Assembly: GCF_029697505.1 (NCBI RefSeq)
Contig: NZ_JARJEF010000009.1
Span: 113,178-177,177 of the forward strand
Direction: 5' to 3'
From: Pseudophaeobacter profundi
GTDB lineage: Bacteria; Pseudomonadota; Alphaproteobacteria; Rhodobacterales; Rhodobacteraceae
Length of the DNA stretch: 64,000 bases
In this document: piece after piece, positions 37,626 to 46,174 of the stretch
How positions within the stretch are numbered: the first letter of the stretch is position 1
How the letters are laid out: each line of letters begins with the position of its first letter
Notes under the pieces: generated by a model
What the model saw: only the letters and a program-made list of their open reading frames with translations
What the model was told of the DNA's origin: nothing
Databases searched by the model: none
Position numbers and translations under genes: made by a program

Positions 37626-38905
37626 TGTTTGACCTGCTGATCAAGGGTGGCACCCTGCCCGACGGCACCCAGCGCGATATTGCCATCACAGGCACCCGCA
37701 TTGCCGCAATCGAGCCAAAGATCGAGGCGCAGGCGCATGAGGTGATCGATGCGACAGGCGATCTGGTGGCGCCGCCCTTTGTCGATCCACATTTCCATCT
37801 GGATGCCACACTGTCTTACGGGCTGCCGCGGGTGAATGCCTCTGGCACCCTGCTGGAAGGCATCTCGCTGTGGGGAGAGCTGCGCGATCAGGCCACAGTT
37901 GATGAGATGGTCGAGCGGGCCCTGACCTATTGTGACTGGGCTGCCAGCCTCGGCCTGTTGACCATCCGCAGCCATGTGGACACCACGCCGGATCACCTCA
38001 ACACCGTCACCGCCATGCTGGAGGTGCGCGAAAAGGTGAAAGACTACATCGACCTGCAATTGGTCGCCTTCCCGCAGGACGGGCTGTACCGCAGCCCCAC
38101 GGGGCGCGAGAACCTGTTGCGCGCACTGGATATGGGCGTCGAGGTTGTCGGTGGCATCCCGCATTTTGAGCGCACCATGGCCGATGGTGCCGCTTCGCTA
38201 CGCGATCTATGCGAGATCGCTGCCCAGCGTGGCCTGATGGTGGATATACACTGCGACGAGAGCGACGATCCCCTGTCGCGCCATATCGAGACCCTCGCCT
38301 ATGAGGCCCAGCGGCTGGGACTGCAGGGGCGGGTTGCCGGGTCGCATCTGACCTCGATGCATTCGATGGACAATTACTACGTCTCCAAACTGCTGCCGCT
38401 GATCGCCGAGGCCGGGATCTCTGCCATCCCCAACCCGCTGATCAACATCGTGTTGCAGGGCCGCCATGACAGCTATCCCAAACGGCGTGGGCTGACGCGG
38501 GTAAAGGAAATGCAGGCGCATGGCATCCCGGTTGGCTGGGGTCAGGACTGCGTGCGCGATCCCTGGTACTCATTGGGCACCGGCGACATGCTGGACGTGG
38601 CCTTTATGGGGCTACATGTGGCGCAGATGACCCACCCGGATGAAATGGCCCGCTGTTTCACCATGGTGACCGAGACCAACGCGCAGATCACTGGTGCGCA
38701 GGACTACGGGCTCAAGCGCGGCGCGCAGGCCTCTTTGGTGGTGCTGGACGCGGCCAATCCCACCGAGGCCGTCCGCCTGCGCCCCGCCCGTCTGGCCGTC
38801 GTGGCAAAGGGCAAGGTAATCGCCCGCAGCCCCCGTGGTGATGCCAAGCTGGCACTGCCCGGTCGCCCGACCTCAGTACGGCGGCGTCATAGCCCCGGGG
38901 CTTGA
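37622..38905 (+). CDS. Cytosine deaminase-like amidohydrolase
   Basis: A 427-residue metal-dependent hydrolase of the CodA/ammelide-hydrolase subfamily. The motifs are VDPHFHLDAT (first metal histidines), RSHVDTT, DIHCDESDDP (catalytic His-x-Asp-Glu), GSHLTSMHS and the distal WGQDCVRDPW aspartate. It probably deaminates cytosine or a related pyrimidine or triazine to free ammonium. It overlaps the upstream permease gene by 4 bp, so the BMP importer probably supplies its substrate. The exact substrate is not determined by sequence. A second ATG one codon later is equally possible as start. Confidence 0.85.
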   Translation: MMFDLLIKGGTLPDGTQRDIAITGTRIAAIEPKIEAQAHEVIDATGDLVAPPFVDPHFHLDATLSYGLPRVNASGTLLEGISLWGELRDQATVDEMVERALTYCDWAASLGLLTIRSHVDTTPDHLNTVTAMLEVREKVKDYIDLQLVAFPQDGLYRSPTGRENLLRALDMGVEVVGGIPHFERTMADGAASLRDLCEIAAQRGLMVDIHCDESDDPLSRHIETLAYEAQRLGLQGRVAGSHLTSMHSMDNYYVSKLLPLIAEAGISAIPNPLINIVLQGRHDSYPKRRGLTRVKEMQAHGIPVGWGQDCVRDPWYSLGTGDMLDVAFMGLHVAQMTHPDEMARCFTMVTETNAQITGAQDYGLKRGAQASLVVLDAANPTEAVRLRPARLAVVAKGKVIARSPRGDAKLALPGRPTSVRRRHSPGA

Positions 38906-39078
38906 CCCCTCAGAAAATGCAGCCTAGCTAAGAGGCAGGCCGTAGACGCCTGCCTCCCGCTGACGCTTTGTCTTGGTAAAGCTCTACAACGTCCAATGAC
39001 GATCTCTTTCCGCCAATCGCGCGGATGGCAACGCGGGTCCCATCTTCATCTAGGCGATTGACTTGAGAGATATGGGAT

Positions 39079-40467
39079 ATGACTGACACCCCCACCAATA
39101 CCTTCACCAATGGCCCATTGGGGGCCATCTATGTCAAAACTGCGCTGCCGATCATTCTGGTGATGGGCATGAATGGCCTGCTGTCGGTGACCGATGCGCT
39201 GTTTCTGGGCATCTATGTCGGACCGGATGCGCTGGCTGCCGTCACCTTGATGTTTCCAATCTACATGCTGATTGTGGCGCTTTCGACGCTGGTCTCAAAC
39301 GGCATGTCCAGCCTGCTGGCGCGGGCCTTTGGGGCGCAAGACCTTACCCGCGCGCGCGGCATATTTGCAGGCGCGCATGGGCTGGCGCTTGGCCTTGGGC
39401 TGGCGCTTGTTGTTCTGTTCTTCTTTCTCGGCCGCCCCATGGCGCTGCTGATTGCCGGGGGGGCAGAACACTTGGCCCAGATGGGACTGATTTACCTGCA
39501 AATCACCGTGTTTTTCTCCCCCCTGCTGTTTGTGCTCTCGGTCAATTCGGACGCGCTGCGCAACGAGGGGCGGGTTGGTTTTATGGCACTGATGAGCCTG
39601 CTGGTCTCGCTCGCCAATATCGGCTTCAACTATGTACTGATTGCCCTGCTTGATATGGGCGTGGCCGGGTCGGCCTATGGCACGGCGGCGGCGCAGGCGC
39701 TGGCCTTTGCCATCATCCTGTGTTTCCGCCTCATCGGCCCAACCGAGCTGCGCCCGGCAGTGCTGCTGCGCAATTCCATGCTGCGCCACTGGGGGCGAAT
39801 TCTGGCGCTGGGGGCACCGCAAAGTCTCAACTTTCTGGGGCTCGCGCTGGGGTCTGCGGCGATCATCACGGCGCTGCAGTGGTTTGGCGGTGCCAACTAT
39901 CCAGACACGGTATCGGCCTACGGCATCATCACCCGCGTTATCACCTTTGCCTTCCTGCCGCTTTTGGGCCTGTCCTTTGCGATGCAGACCATCACCGGCA
40001 ACAACTACGGCGCAGAGCTGTGGCACCGCTCTGATGCCAGCCTGCAGATCGCGCTGGTCGCCGCCTTTGTCTATTGCACCCTGGTCCAGGTGGTGGTGAT
40101 GAATTTGCCGACGCAGATCGCCGGTGCCTTTGTCGAAGACCGGGCCGTGATTGCCGAGGTGGCCCGCATCCTGCCGGTGATGACCTGTGTTTTCTTCCTG
40201 ATGGGGCCGCTGATGATGATGGCAAGTTATTTTCAGGCCATCGGCTCTGCCACCAGAGCCGCCATTCTGGGGCTCAGCAAGACCTACGCCTTTGCAATCC
40301 CGCTGACTTTTCTGCTGCCGCTGCTGTTTGGTGAAATCGGTGTCTGGTATGCAGGACCAATGGCCGAAGTCATGCTGGCGGCACTCACCCTGCTGGTGCT
40401 GTGGAAATTGGCCCGGGAAACCCGGCTGCGCTGGGGCTTGTTCCAGCCCAAAGGCCACCAGAGCTGA
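39079..40467 (+). CDS. MATE family efflux transporter
   Basis: A 462-residue membrane protein with 12 hydrophobic helices in two halves of about 220 residues. It has the MATE pattern of GPLGAIYVKTALPIILVM at the N-terminus, DALFLGIYVG in helix 1 and IGSATRAAILGLSKTYAF in the second half. It is probably a Na+- or H+-driven exporter of cationic drugs or metabolites. It stands alone on the plus strand and converges with the livF gene across a hairpin terminator. Confidence 0.92.
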   Translation: MTDTPTNTFTNGPLGAIYVKTALPIILVMGMNGLLSVTDALFLGIYVGPDALAAVTLMFPIYMLIVALSTLVSNGMSSLLARAFGAQDLTRARGIFAGAHGLALGLGLALVVLFFFLGRPMALLIAGGAEHLAQMGLIYLQITVFFSPLLFVLSVNSDALRNEGRVGFMALMSLLVSLANIGFNYVLIALLDMGVAGSAYGTAAAQALAFAIILCFRLIGPTELRPAVLLRNSMLRHWGRILALGAPQSLNFLGLALGSAAIITALQWFGGANYPDTVSAYGIITRVITFAFLPLLGLSFAMQTITGNNYGAELWHRSDASLQIALVAAFVYCTLVQVVVMNLPTQIAGAFVEDRAVIAEVARILPVMTCVFFLMGPLMMMASYFQAIGSATRAAILGLSKTYAFAIPLTFLLPLLFGEIGVWYAGPMAEVMLAALTLLVLWKLARETRLRWGLFQPKGHQS

Positions 40468-40476
40468 CGCGAGAAA

Positions 40477-40511
40477 CGGGGCGATAGGCAGGTGTTTTCC
40501 CTATCGTCCCG
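40477..40511. terminator. Bidirectional hairpin terminator between convergent genes
   Basis: A 12-bp stem (40477-40488 with 40500-40511, one G-T wobble) encloses an 11-nt loop. It lies between the MATE gene and livF, which converge here. The flanking T-runs are short on both strands, so termination strength is uncertain. Confidence 0.55.
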
Positions 40512-40546
40512 CTTTATACATTTAGCAGACGACCAAGGGTCAGGTC

Positions 40547-41236
40547 TCAAACCCCAAGGAAGCGATCGGTCAGATCCGGCGTCAGCGCCATCATGTCCCC
40601 GGCCCAGACAGTCTGCCCTTTGTTCAGGATCACCGCCTTGTCGGCCACTTGGGCCAGCTCTTTCAGGGTTTTGTCCACCACCAGAATAGCCATGCCGGTT
40701 TGCGATTTCAGCTGGGCTATGGCGGCCCAGATTTCCTGCCGCACCACAGGTGCCAGGCCTTCGGTGGCTTCGTCCAGAATCAACAGGCGCGGGTTGGTCA
40801 TCAACGCGCGGCCAATCGCCAGCATCTGCTGTTCGCCGCCCGACAAGGACGCCGCCTTCTGGCTGCGCCGTTCTGCCAGACGCGGAAACAGCGCCGCAAC
40901 CTTGTCAAAGGTCCAATCGCCTGGGCGGGCGGCTGCGGTCAGGTTTTCCTCAACCGTCAGCGGCGCAAAACACCGTCGTCCTTCGGGCACCAGACCAATG
41001 CCCAGCCGGGCAATCCGATGCGATTTCATCTGCCGCAGATCCGCCCCGGCGAACTCCAACTCGCCAGCAGACGCAGCAAGCATGCCACAGATCACCTTGA
41101 TCGTGGTGCTCTTGCCCATGCCATTACGCCCCATCAGGGCCAGAACTTCGCCCTCACCAATCGACAGATCGACGCCAAACAAGGCCTGCGAGGGACCGTA
41201 AGAGGCGTTCAGCCCCCGAACTTTCAACAGGCTCAT
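40547..41236 (-). CDS. livF: LIV-type ABC transporter ATP-binding protein LivF
   Basis: A 229-residue ATPase of the branched-chain amino acid/amide transporter class. Walker A is GRNGMGKST, the signature is SLSGGEQQMLAIGRAL and Walker B is LLILDEATEGLAP. The short length and the ATEGLAP sequence are typical of LivF. It is last in the livJ-H-M-G-F operon and overlaps livG by 4 bp. Confidence 0.93.
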   Translation of the reverse strand: MSLLKVRGLNASYGPSQALFGVDLSIGEGEVLALMGRNGMGKSTTIKVICGMLAASAGELEFAGADLRQMKSHRIARLGIGLVPEGRRCFAPLTVEENLTAAARPGDWTFDKVAALFPRLAERRSQKAASLSGGEQQMLAIGRALMTNPRLLILDEATEGLAPVVRQEIWAAIAQLKSQTGMAILVVDKTLKELAQVADKAVILNKGQTVWAGDMMALTPDLTDRFLGV

Positions 41237-41997
41237 GTCAGCTCCTCTTCGCCAAGATAGGCGCGGCGCACCTCTGGATTGGTGCGAATTTCATCTGCCG
41301 TGCCGGTGGCGATGACCGTCCCGTAAACCAGCACCGATATACGGTCCGCCAGGGCAAAGACGGCGTCCATATCATGTTCCACCAACAGGATCGGTGCCTC
41401 TTGACGCAAACCATCCAGAAACCCGGTGAGCTCTTTCGAGCCACTAGCCCCAAGCCCCGCCATGGGTTCATCCATGAGGAACAATCGTGGTTTCAGAGTC
41501 AGTGCCACAGCCACCTCTAGCTGGCGGCGCTGCCCATGAGACAGATCGGCAGTGCGCGCCTGTGCGGCGGCTTCCAGGCCCACCCGCGCCAAGGATTCAT
41601 GCGCGGTATCGAGCAACGCCTTGTCCTTCATCACATTGCGAAACAGCCCCAGGCCACCGCCGCGCGCGCGACGCGCGCCCAGGGCCCCCAGCACCGCATT
41701 TTGCAGCACCGAGAATTCCATTGCCAGCGATGAGATTTGAAAGGTCCGCCCCAGCCCCATGCGCGCCCGCGCCACGGTATCCAGTGCGGTTACATCCCGG
41801 CCCAGCACCTCTATCCGGCCGGCATCCGGCGTCAGCCCGCCCGAGATCTGCTTGATCAGGGTGGATTTCCCTGCGCCATTGGGACCGATCAGCGCGTGGA
41901 TTTCTCCCGGGCGCAGGTCAAGCGAAACATCATTGCTGGCCTTGAGCGCGCCAAAGCTTTTGCTCAGATGTTCGACCTTCAGAACCAGATCAGTCAT
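41233..41997 (-). CDS. livG: LIV-type ABC transporter ATP-binding protein LivG
   Basis: A 254-residue ATPase. Walker A is GPNGAGKSTLIKQ, the signature DLSHGQRRQLEVA (a LivG-type variant) and Walker B LFLMDEPMAGLG, followed by LVEHDMDAVF. The start at 41997 overlaps livM by 8 bp; an upstream start at 42027 lies deeper inside livM. It pairs with LivF to power uptake through LivHM. Confidence 0.93.
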   Translation of the reverse strand: MTDLVLKVEHLSKSFGALKASNDVSLDLRPGEIHALIGPNGAGKSTLIKQISGGLTPDAGRIEVLGRDVTALDTVARARMGLGRTFQISSLAMEFSVLQNAVLGALGARRARGGGLGLFRNVMKDKALLDTAHESLARVGLEAAAQARTADLSHGQRRQLEVAVALTLKPRLFLMDEPMAGLGASGSKELTGFLDGLRQEAPILLVEHDMDAVFALADRISVLVYGTVIATGTADEIRTNPEVRRAYLGEEELT

Positions 41998-42973
41998 GTG
42001 CAACCTCCCGGCCCAAAAGCGCGCCAATCAGCCCGCCACGGGCAAACAGCACCATGCCCAGCAGCAAAAGCCCCAGAAAGATCTGCCAATATTCGCTGAT
42101 CCCGCCAAGGAGGTGTTCAAGCAGGATATAGACCGCCGCGCCCACCAGCGGACCATACAGCCGCCCCACCCCGCCAAGAATGACAAAGATCATGATCTCG
42201 CCACTGGTGTGCCAGCTGAGCATCGTCGGGCTGACAAACCGATTGAGATCAGCAAACAGCGCCCCGGCCAATCCGGTGATCGCGCCCGAGATAACAAAAG
42301 CCATGAGCCGCAGCTTGAACGGGGTCAGCCCCACGGTTTCCACCCGTTCTTGCGATTGGCGCGCCGCAGACAGGGCCAGCCCAAAGGCCGATTGCGCCAG
42401 ACGCGCCGCGAACCACAGCGCCAGACAGAGAATGACAAAGGTGACGCCAAAGAACTGGATCGGATCAAGGGTATTCAGCCCCGGCATTTCATTGCGCACC
42501 CAGATCGACAGCCCGTCTTCGCCGCCATAGGCGGACCAGCTGATGGCGAAGTAATAAAGCATCTGCCCAAAGGCCAAGGTGATCATGATGAAATAAACGC
42601 CCGAAGTGCGCAGAGACAACGCCCCGATCACCAGCGCCGCGGCGGCGCTTGCCAGCACGGCCACCAGCCAGATCAGCGGCATCTGATTGCTGCCCTCAAA
42701 CAAAAACGGCCAGGTAAACAGCGGCTCATAATTCTGCGCATGGGCTGCCAGAATGCCCATGGCATAGCCGCCAATGCCAAAAAACGCCGCGTGGCCAAGG
42801 CTGACCAGGCCGCCCAGCCCCAGGGCGATGTTCAACCCGACGCCCGCCAGCGCCAGGATGGCGACTTTGGTGGCCAGGGTGATGACAAAGGGGTCGTCCA
42901 TTTGCCACGCCATAAGCGGCACCGCCAGCAGGGCCAATAGCATCCCTGCGTTGAAAAACTTTTCGCGCCCCAT
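41990..42973 (-). CDS. livM: LIV-type ABC transporter permease LivM
   Basis: A 327-residue membrane protein with about 8-9 helices. The LivM block GLNIALGLGGLVSLGHAAFFGIG is near the N-terminus and the cytoplasmic coupling segment AARQSQERVETVGLTPFKLRLMAF follows. It forms the translocation pore with LivH, whose stop codon lies 1 bp upstream of this gene's start. Confidence 0.93.
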   Translation of the reverse strand: MGREKFFNAGMLLALLAVPLMAWQMDDPFVITLATKVAILALAGVGLNIALGLGGLVSLGHAAFFGIGGYAMGILAAHAQNYEPLFTWPFLFEGSNQMPLIWLVAVLASAAAALVIGALSLRTSGVYFIMITLAFGQMLYYFAISWSAYGGEDGLSIWVRNEMPGLNTLDPIQFFGVTFVILCLALWFAARLAQSAFGLALSAARQSQERVETVGLTPFKLRLMAFVISGAITGLAGALFADLNRFVSPTMLSWHTSGEIMIFVILGGVGRLYGPLVGAAVYILLEHLLGGISEYWQIFLGLLLLGMVLFARGGLIGALLGREVAHD

Positions 42974-42974
42974 C

Positions 42975-43895
42975 TTATGCGCTCCCCCCGAATAGGCCGG
43001 ATGGGCGTACCAAAAGCACAGCCGCCATCAGGATATAGATCAACATAGAGGCCAAAGAGGCCCCCAACGAGGCGGCGGCAGCAGGCTCCATCAAGAGCGC
43101 AAACAGCCGTGGCAGGAACACGCCGCCAAGGGTATCCGTCAACCCCACCAAAAGCGCGCCAACCAGCGCCCCCTTGATCGAGCCGATACCGCCAATGACG
43201 ATCACCACAAAGGCCAGGATCAGCACCGGCTCCCCCATGCCTACCTGCACCGACTGGATTGCGCCAACCAGTGCGCCTGCCAGCCCCGCCAGCGCAGCGC
43301 CCAGCGCAAAGACCAGGGTATAGAGCTTGGAAATATCAACGCCCAGTGCCGCGATCATCTCGCGGTCGGCTTCGCCTGCGCGGATCTGCACGCCAATGCG
43401 GGTGCGGGCAATCAGCCAGAACAAGCCAGCGCCCACCATCAGGCCAATCACGATGATCGCCAGACGGTAGAGCGGATACTGAATGCCCCCCGGCAGCGTC
43501 ACCGGACCGGACAGGTAATCCGGCACATCCAGAAACAGCGGGAAAGAGCCAAACAGCCAGCGGGTGCCTTCGGAAAAGATCAGGATCAGCGCAAAGGTCG
43601 CCAGGACCTGGTCCAGATGGTCGCGATCATACAGGCGACGGATGACCGTGACCTCGACCAGCGCACCGGCAGCAGCAGCAGCGGCAAGACTGGCGATCAG
43701 CGCCAGCACAAAGGATCCGGTCCAGCCCGCGACAGCGGCGGCGGCAAAGGCCCCCACCATATACAGCGCGCCATGGGCGAGGTTGATCAACCCCATGACA
43801 CCAAAGACCAGCGTCAGACCAGCAGCCATCAGGAAGAGCATGACCCCGAACTGTAACCCGTTCAGGACCTGCTCAAGAATGAGAATAAGAGACAT
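42975..43895 (-). CDS. livH: LIV-type ABC transporter permease LivH
   Basis: A 306-residue membrane protein with about 8 helices. It has FGVMGLINLAHGALYMVGAF near the N-terminus and RAGEADREMIAALGVDISKLY in the coupling loop, both characteristic of LivH. The ATG at 43895 is preceded by AAGGAAAG. A longer in-frame start at 43949 would overlap the binding-protein gap without family support. Confidence 0.93.
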   Translation of the reverse strand: MSLILILEQVLNGLQFGVMLFLMAAGLTLVFGVMGLINLAHGALYMVGAFAAAAVAGWTGSFVLALIASLAAAAAAGALVEVTVIRRLYDRDHLDQVLATFALILIFSEGTRWLFGSFPLFLDVPDYLSGPVTLPGGIQYPLYRLAIIVIGLMVGAGLFWLIARTRIGVQIRAGEADREMIAALGVDISKLYTLVFALGAALAGLAGALVGAIQSVQVGMGEPVLILAFVVIVIGGIGSIKGALVGALLVGLTDTLGGVFLPRLFALLMEPAAAASLGASLASMLIYILMAAVLLVRPSGLFGGSA

Positions 43896-43955
43896 GGGGG
43901 TTTCTTTCCTTGGGTCGGGGCCGCGCCACAGCGCGGCCCCACCGTTCAAGGTCTA

Positions 43956-45092
43956 TTACATATTGCACTCGGATGCGTAGGCATCCGCGTGATCGGTCAG
44001 GCCAGTGGCAATGATCTTGTTGGTAAAGACATCGCCTTCCTGGATCACTTCGCGCACATAGATGTTTTGCACCGGGTGGTGGTTGTTGCCAAATTTGAAG
44101 TCACCACGCACGGAGTCAAAATCAGCCGCTTCCAGGGCCGCGCGGAAGGCGTCCTGGTCCTTGACATCGGCCTTGTCCAGCGCACTGAGGATCAGATTGG
44201 CGGTATCAAACCCCTGGCTGGCATAAAGCGACGGCAAACGGCCGTATTTGGCCTGGAAGTCAGCAACAAAGGCCACATTGGCCGCATTGTCGATATCCTT
44301 GTTCCACTGCGAGGTGTTCTTGATGCCCAGCGCCGCGGCCCCAACCGCCTGCAGGATACCCTGATCAAAGCTAAAGGCCGGGCCAACAACCGGCAGGTCC
44401 ACGCCGCTGTCGGCATATTGCTTGAGGAAGGAAATCCCCATGCCACCGGGCAGGAAGAAATAAACTGAATCGGCACCCGATGCCCGGATCTGCGCAATCT
44501 CGGCAGCGTAGTCGGTCTGGCCCAGCTTGGTGTAGATTTCACCCGCCAGTTCCCCGCCATACATCCGCTTGTAGCCGGTCAGCGCATCCTTGCCCGCCGG
44601 ATAGTTCGGCGCCAGGATAAAGCTGTTTTTCAGGCCGGCATCATTGGCATAGGCCCCTGCCGCTTCGTGCAGGTTATCGTTCTGCCAGGCGACGTTGAAA
44701 TAGTTCTTGTGGCAGCGCTTGCCAGCCAGCGCCGAAGGCCCGGCATTGGGCGAGAGGTAGAACACATCCTGCGCCGTTGCTGCTGGCACCACGGCCATCG
44801 CCAGGTTCGACCAGATGATGCCGGTCATGATATCCACCTTTTCAGACTGGATCATGCGGTCGGCGATCTGTACCGCGCTTTCTGGTTTGCGCTGGTCGTC
44901 CTCAATCACCACCTCGACATCGTCGCGGCCTGCGGCTTCAATCGCCAGCATAAAGCCATCGCGCACATCCACGCCCAGCCCGGCACCGCCGCCGGACAGG
45001 GTGGTAATCATGCCGATCTTGGTCTCGGCCTGGGCCGCCAGGGCCAGCGTCGACACAGCCGTTGCCACTGCAAGTGATTTTAGAATTTTCAT
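43956..45092 (-). CDS. LIV-type ABC transporter substrate-binding protein
   Basis: A 378-residue periplasmic protein with a Sec signal (residues about 1-22, cleavage after AAQA). It is a Peripla_BP_6-type receptor, with IGMITTLSGGGAGLGVDVRDGFMLA, VVIEDDQRKPESAVQIADRMI and the YLSPNAGPSALAGKRCHKNYF block. Members of this branch bind amino acids, amides or aromatic acids, so the ligand cannot be fixed from sequence. It is the first gene of the liv operon. The gntR-M20-M24 group upstream may consume the imported compound. Confidence 0.9.
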   Translation of the reverse strand: MKILKSLAVATAVSTLALAAQAETKIGMITTLSGGGAGLGVDVRDGFMLAIEAAGRDDVEVVIEDDQRKPESAVQIADRMIQSEKVDIMTGIIWSNLAMAVVPAATAQDVFYLSPNAGPSALAGKRCHKNYFNVAWQNDNLHEAAGAYANDAGLKNSFILAPNYPAGKDALTGYKRMYGGELAGEIYTKLGQTDYAAEIAQIRASGADSVYFFLPGGMGISFLKQYADSGVDLPVVGPAFSFDQGILQAVGAAALGIKNTSQWNKDIDNAANVAFVADFQAKYGRLPSLYASQGFDTANLILSALDKADVKDQDAFRAALEAADFDSVRGDFKFGNNHHPVQNIYVREVIQEGDVFTNKIIATGLTDHADAYASECNM

Positions 45093-45475
45093 GTCTTACA
45101 TACTCCCATAGTACTTCAGGTTTTCGCCCCGCGTTGGCCGCAGGTGCATGGCGTTACTATTCCCGCATCCGACGGGCGGCGCCAGTTATTCTTGCCCCAT
45201 TCCGCGCGCTCTCTGGCGGAGCCTTGGCCGGACAGGGGCCCCGCAGTCTATCGCGGGCAGATCTTGAAGAAACTGTAAGCGGCATCCTGCTTTTGTTTCA
45301 AGGTTAAAATATTAAACCCTAAAATACAGCCTGTCTTACTGGCAGGAAATCTGCCAGCGCCAGCGCAGAACGCCGGGAAAAAGACTGGCAGCTGCGATGC
45401 AGAAATGCGCAGGATTGCAACGGCCTGCCCCCAACGCAGGCAGCGCGATAAATCCCGCGCGAAGGGTGCAGCGCT
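45093..45475. other. Intergenic region upstream of the liv operon
   Basis: About 383 bp without a supportable gene. It holds an AT-rich pseudo-palindrome at 45302-45318 (GGTTAAAATATTAAACC, 17 bp, two internal mismatches) in otherwise GC-rich DNA, which may be part of a promoter or operator. It does not contain the TGTACAA-type operator found upstream of the M24 gene. Confidence 0.4.
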
Positions 45476-46174
45476 TCAGCGGGCCTTTTGCTGTAACCGG
45501 TTAAAACTCATAGAAATATGCGCGCGCTGAATATGCGCCACCGCTTCGACATCGCCCGACTTCAAGGCGCATTGGATGGCCTCCAGCTGATGTTGGAAGA
45601 TCTTGAACTCCTCTTCCAGATCCAGCTGCGCTTCCTCTGCCGCCCTCAGCCAGAGCCGCTTGGTCTGAAAATACAGCCGCTCCAGCGTCTGGCGCAGCGG
45701 CTGATTGGCTGTCAGCTCTTGCAGGGTTAGAAATACATCGATGTCAAACTGGGTAAAGGCCCGTGCCGTGCCACTTTGTACAATGGCCGCGCCACGCAGG
45801 ACCAATTGATCAAAACGGGCAATATATCCGAAATCCGGCGGCACCGGATCCAGCCGCCCGGTCATGGCCGTCAGCTCCACCCGTAGTCGGTAGACCTGTT
45901 CCAGCGCATCAAAATCCGCATCGGTCACCAGCGTCCCCACCCCGTGGAAGGACTGCACCAGACCCTCATCCTCGAGCCGGGCCAGAACCCGGCGAATCGG
46001 CGTGCGGCTGGTGCCGAATTCTTCCGCCAGGGCTGCCTCGGAAAGGCGCATCCCCGGCAGATAATCGAGCAGGCAAATCCGCTGACGGATTTCATGGTGC
46101 ATCAGGGCATGACGATCCCGCACCGTCAGCCCCTCATCTGCCAATGCCTCTTGCGTCGAAGGAGGCTGGGTCAC
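45476..46174 (-). CDS. GntR family transcriptional regulator (FadR/FCD subfamily)
   Basis: A 232-residue regulator. The N-terminal winged helix-turn-helix spans about residues 20-90 (LPGMRLSEAALAEEFGTSRTPIRRVLARLEDEGLVQ). A helical FCD ligand-binding domain covers about 100-220 with the usual Asp and His metal or acid ligands. It is probably started by a GTG directly abutting the stop of the M20 gene. It is last of the three-gene M24-M20-gntR transcript and probably autoregulates through the paired operator upstream of the M24 gene. The effector is probably a metabolite of that pathway. Confidence 0.88.
   Translation of the reverse strand: MTQPPSTQEALADEGLTVRDRHALMHHEIRQRICLLDYLPGMRLSEAALAEEFGTSRTPIRRVLARLEDEGLVQSFHGVGTLVTDADFDALEQVYRLRVELTAMTGRLDPVPPDFGYIARFDQLVLRGAAIVQSGTARAFTQFDIDVFLTLQELTANQPLRQTLERLYFQTKRLWLRAAEEAQLDLEEEFKIFQHQLEAIQCALKSGDVEAVAHIQRAHISMSFNRLQQKAR

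Noticed and set aside
38928-39128. 66-codon minus-strand frame between the amidohydrolase and MATE genes
   Set aside because: Overlaps the start of the MATE gene and shows no ribosome site. I considered a transposase remnant but could not support it.
39295-40458. 387-codon minus-strand frame opposite the MATE gene
   Set aside because: Gln/His/Arg-rich reverse reading of a membrane protein gene, a common artefact.
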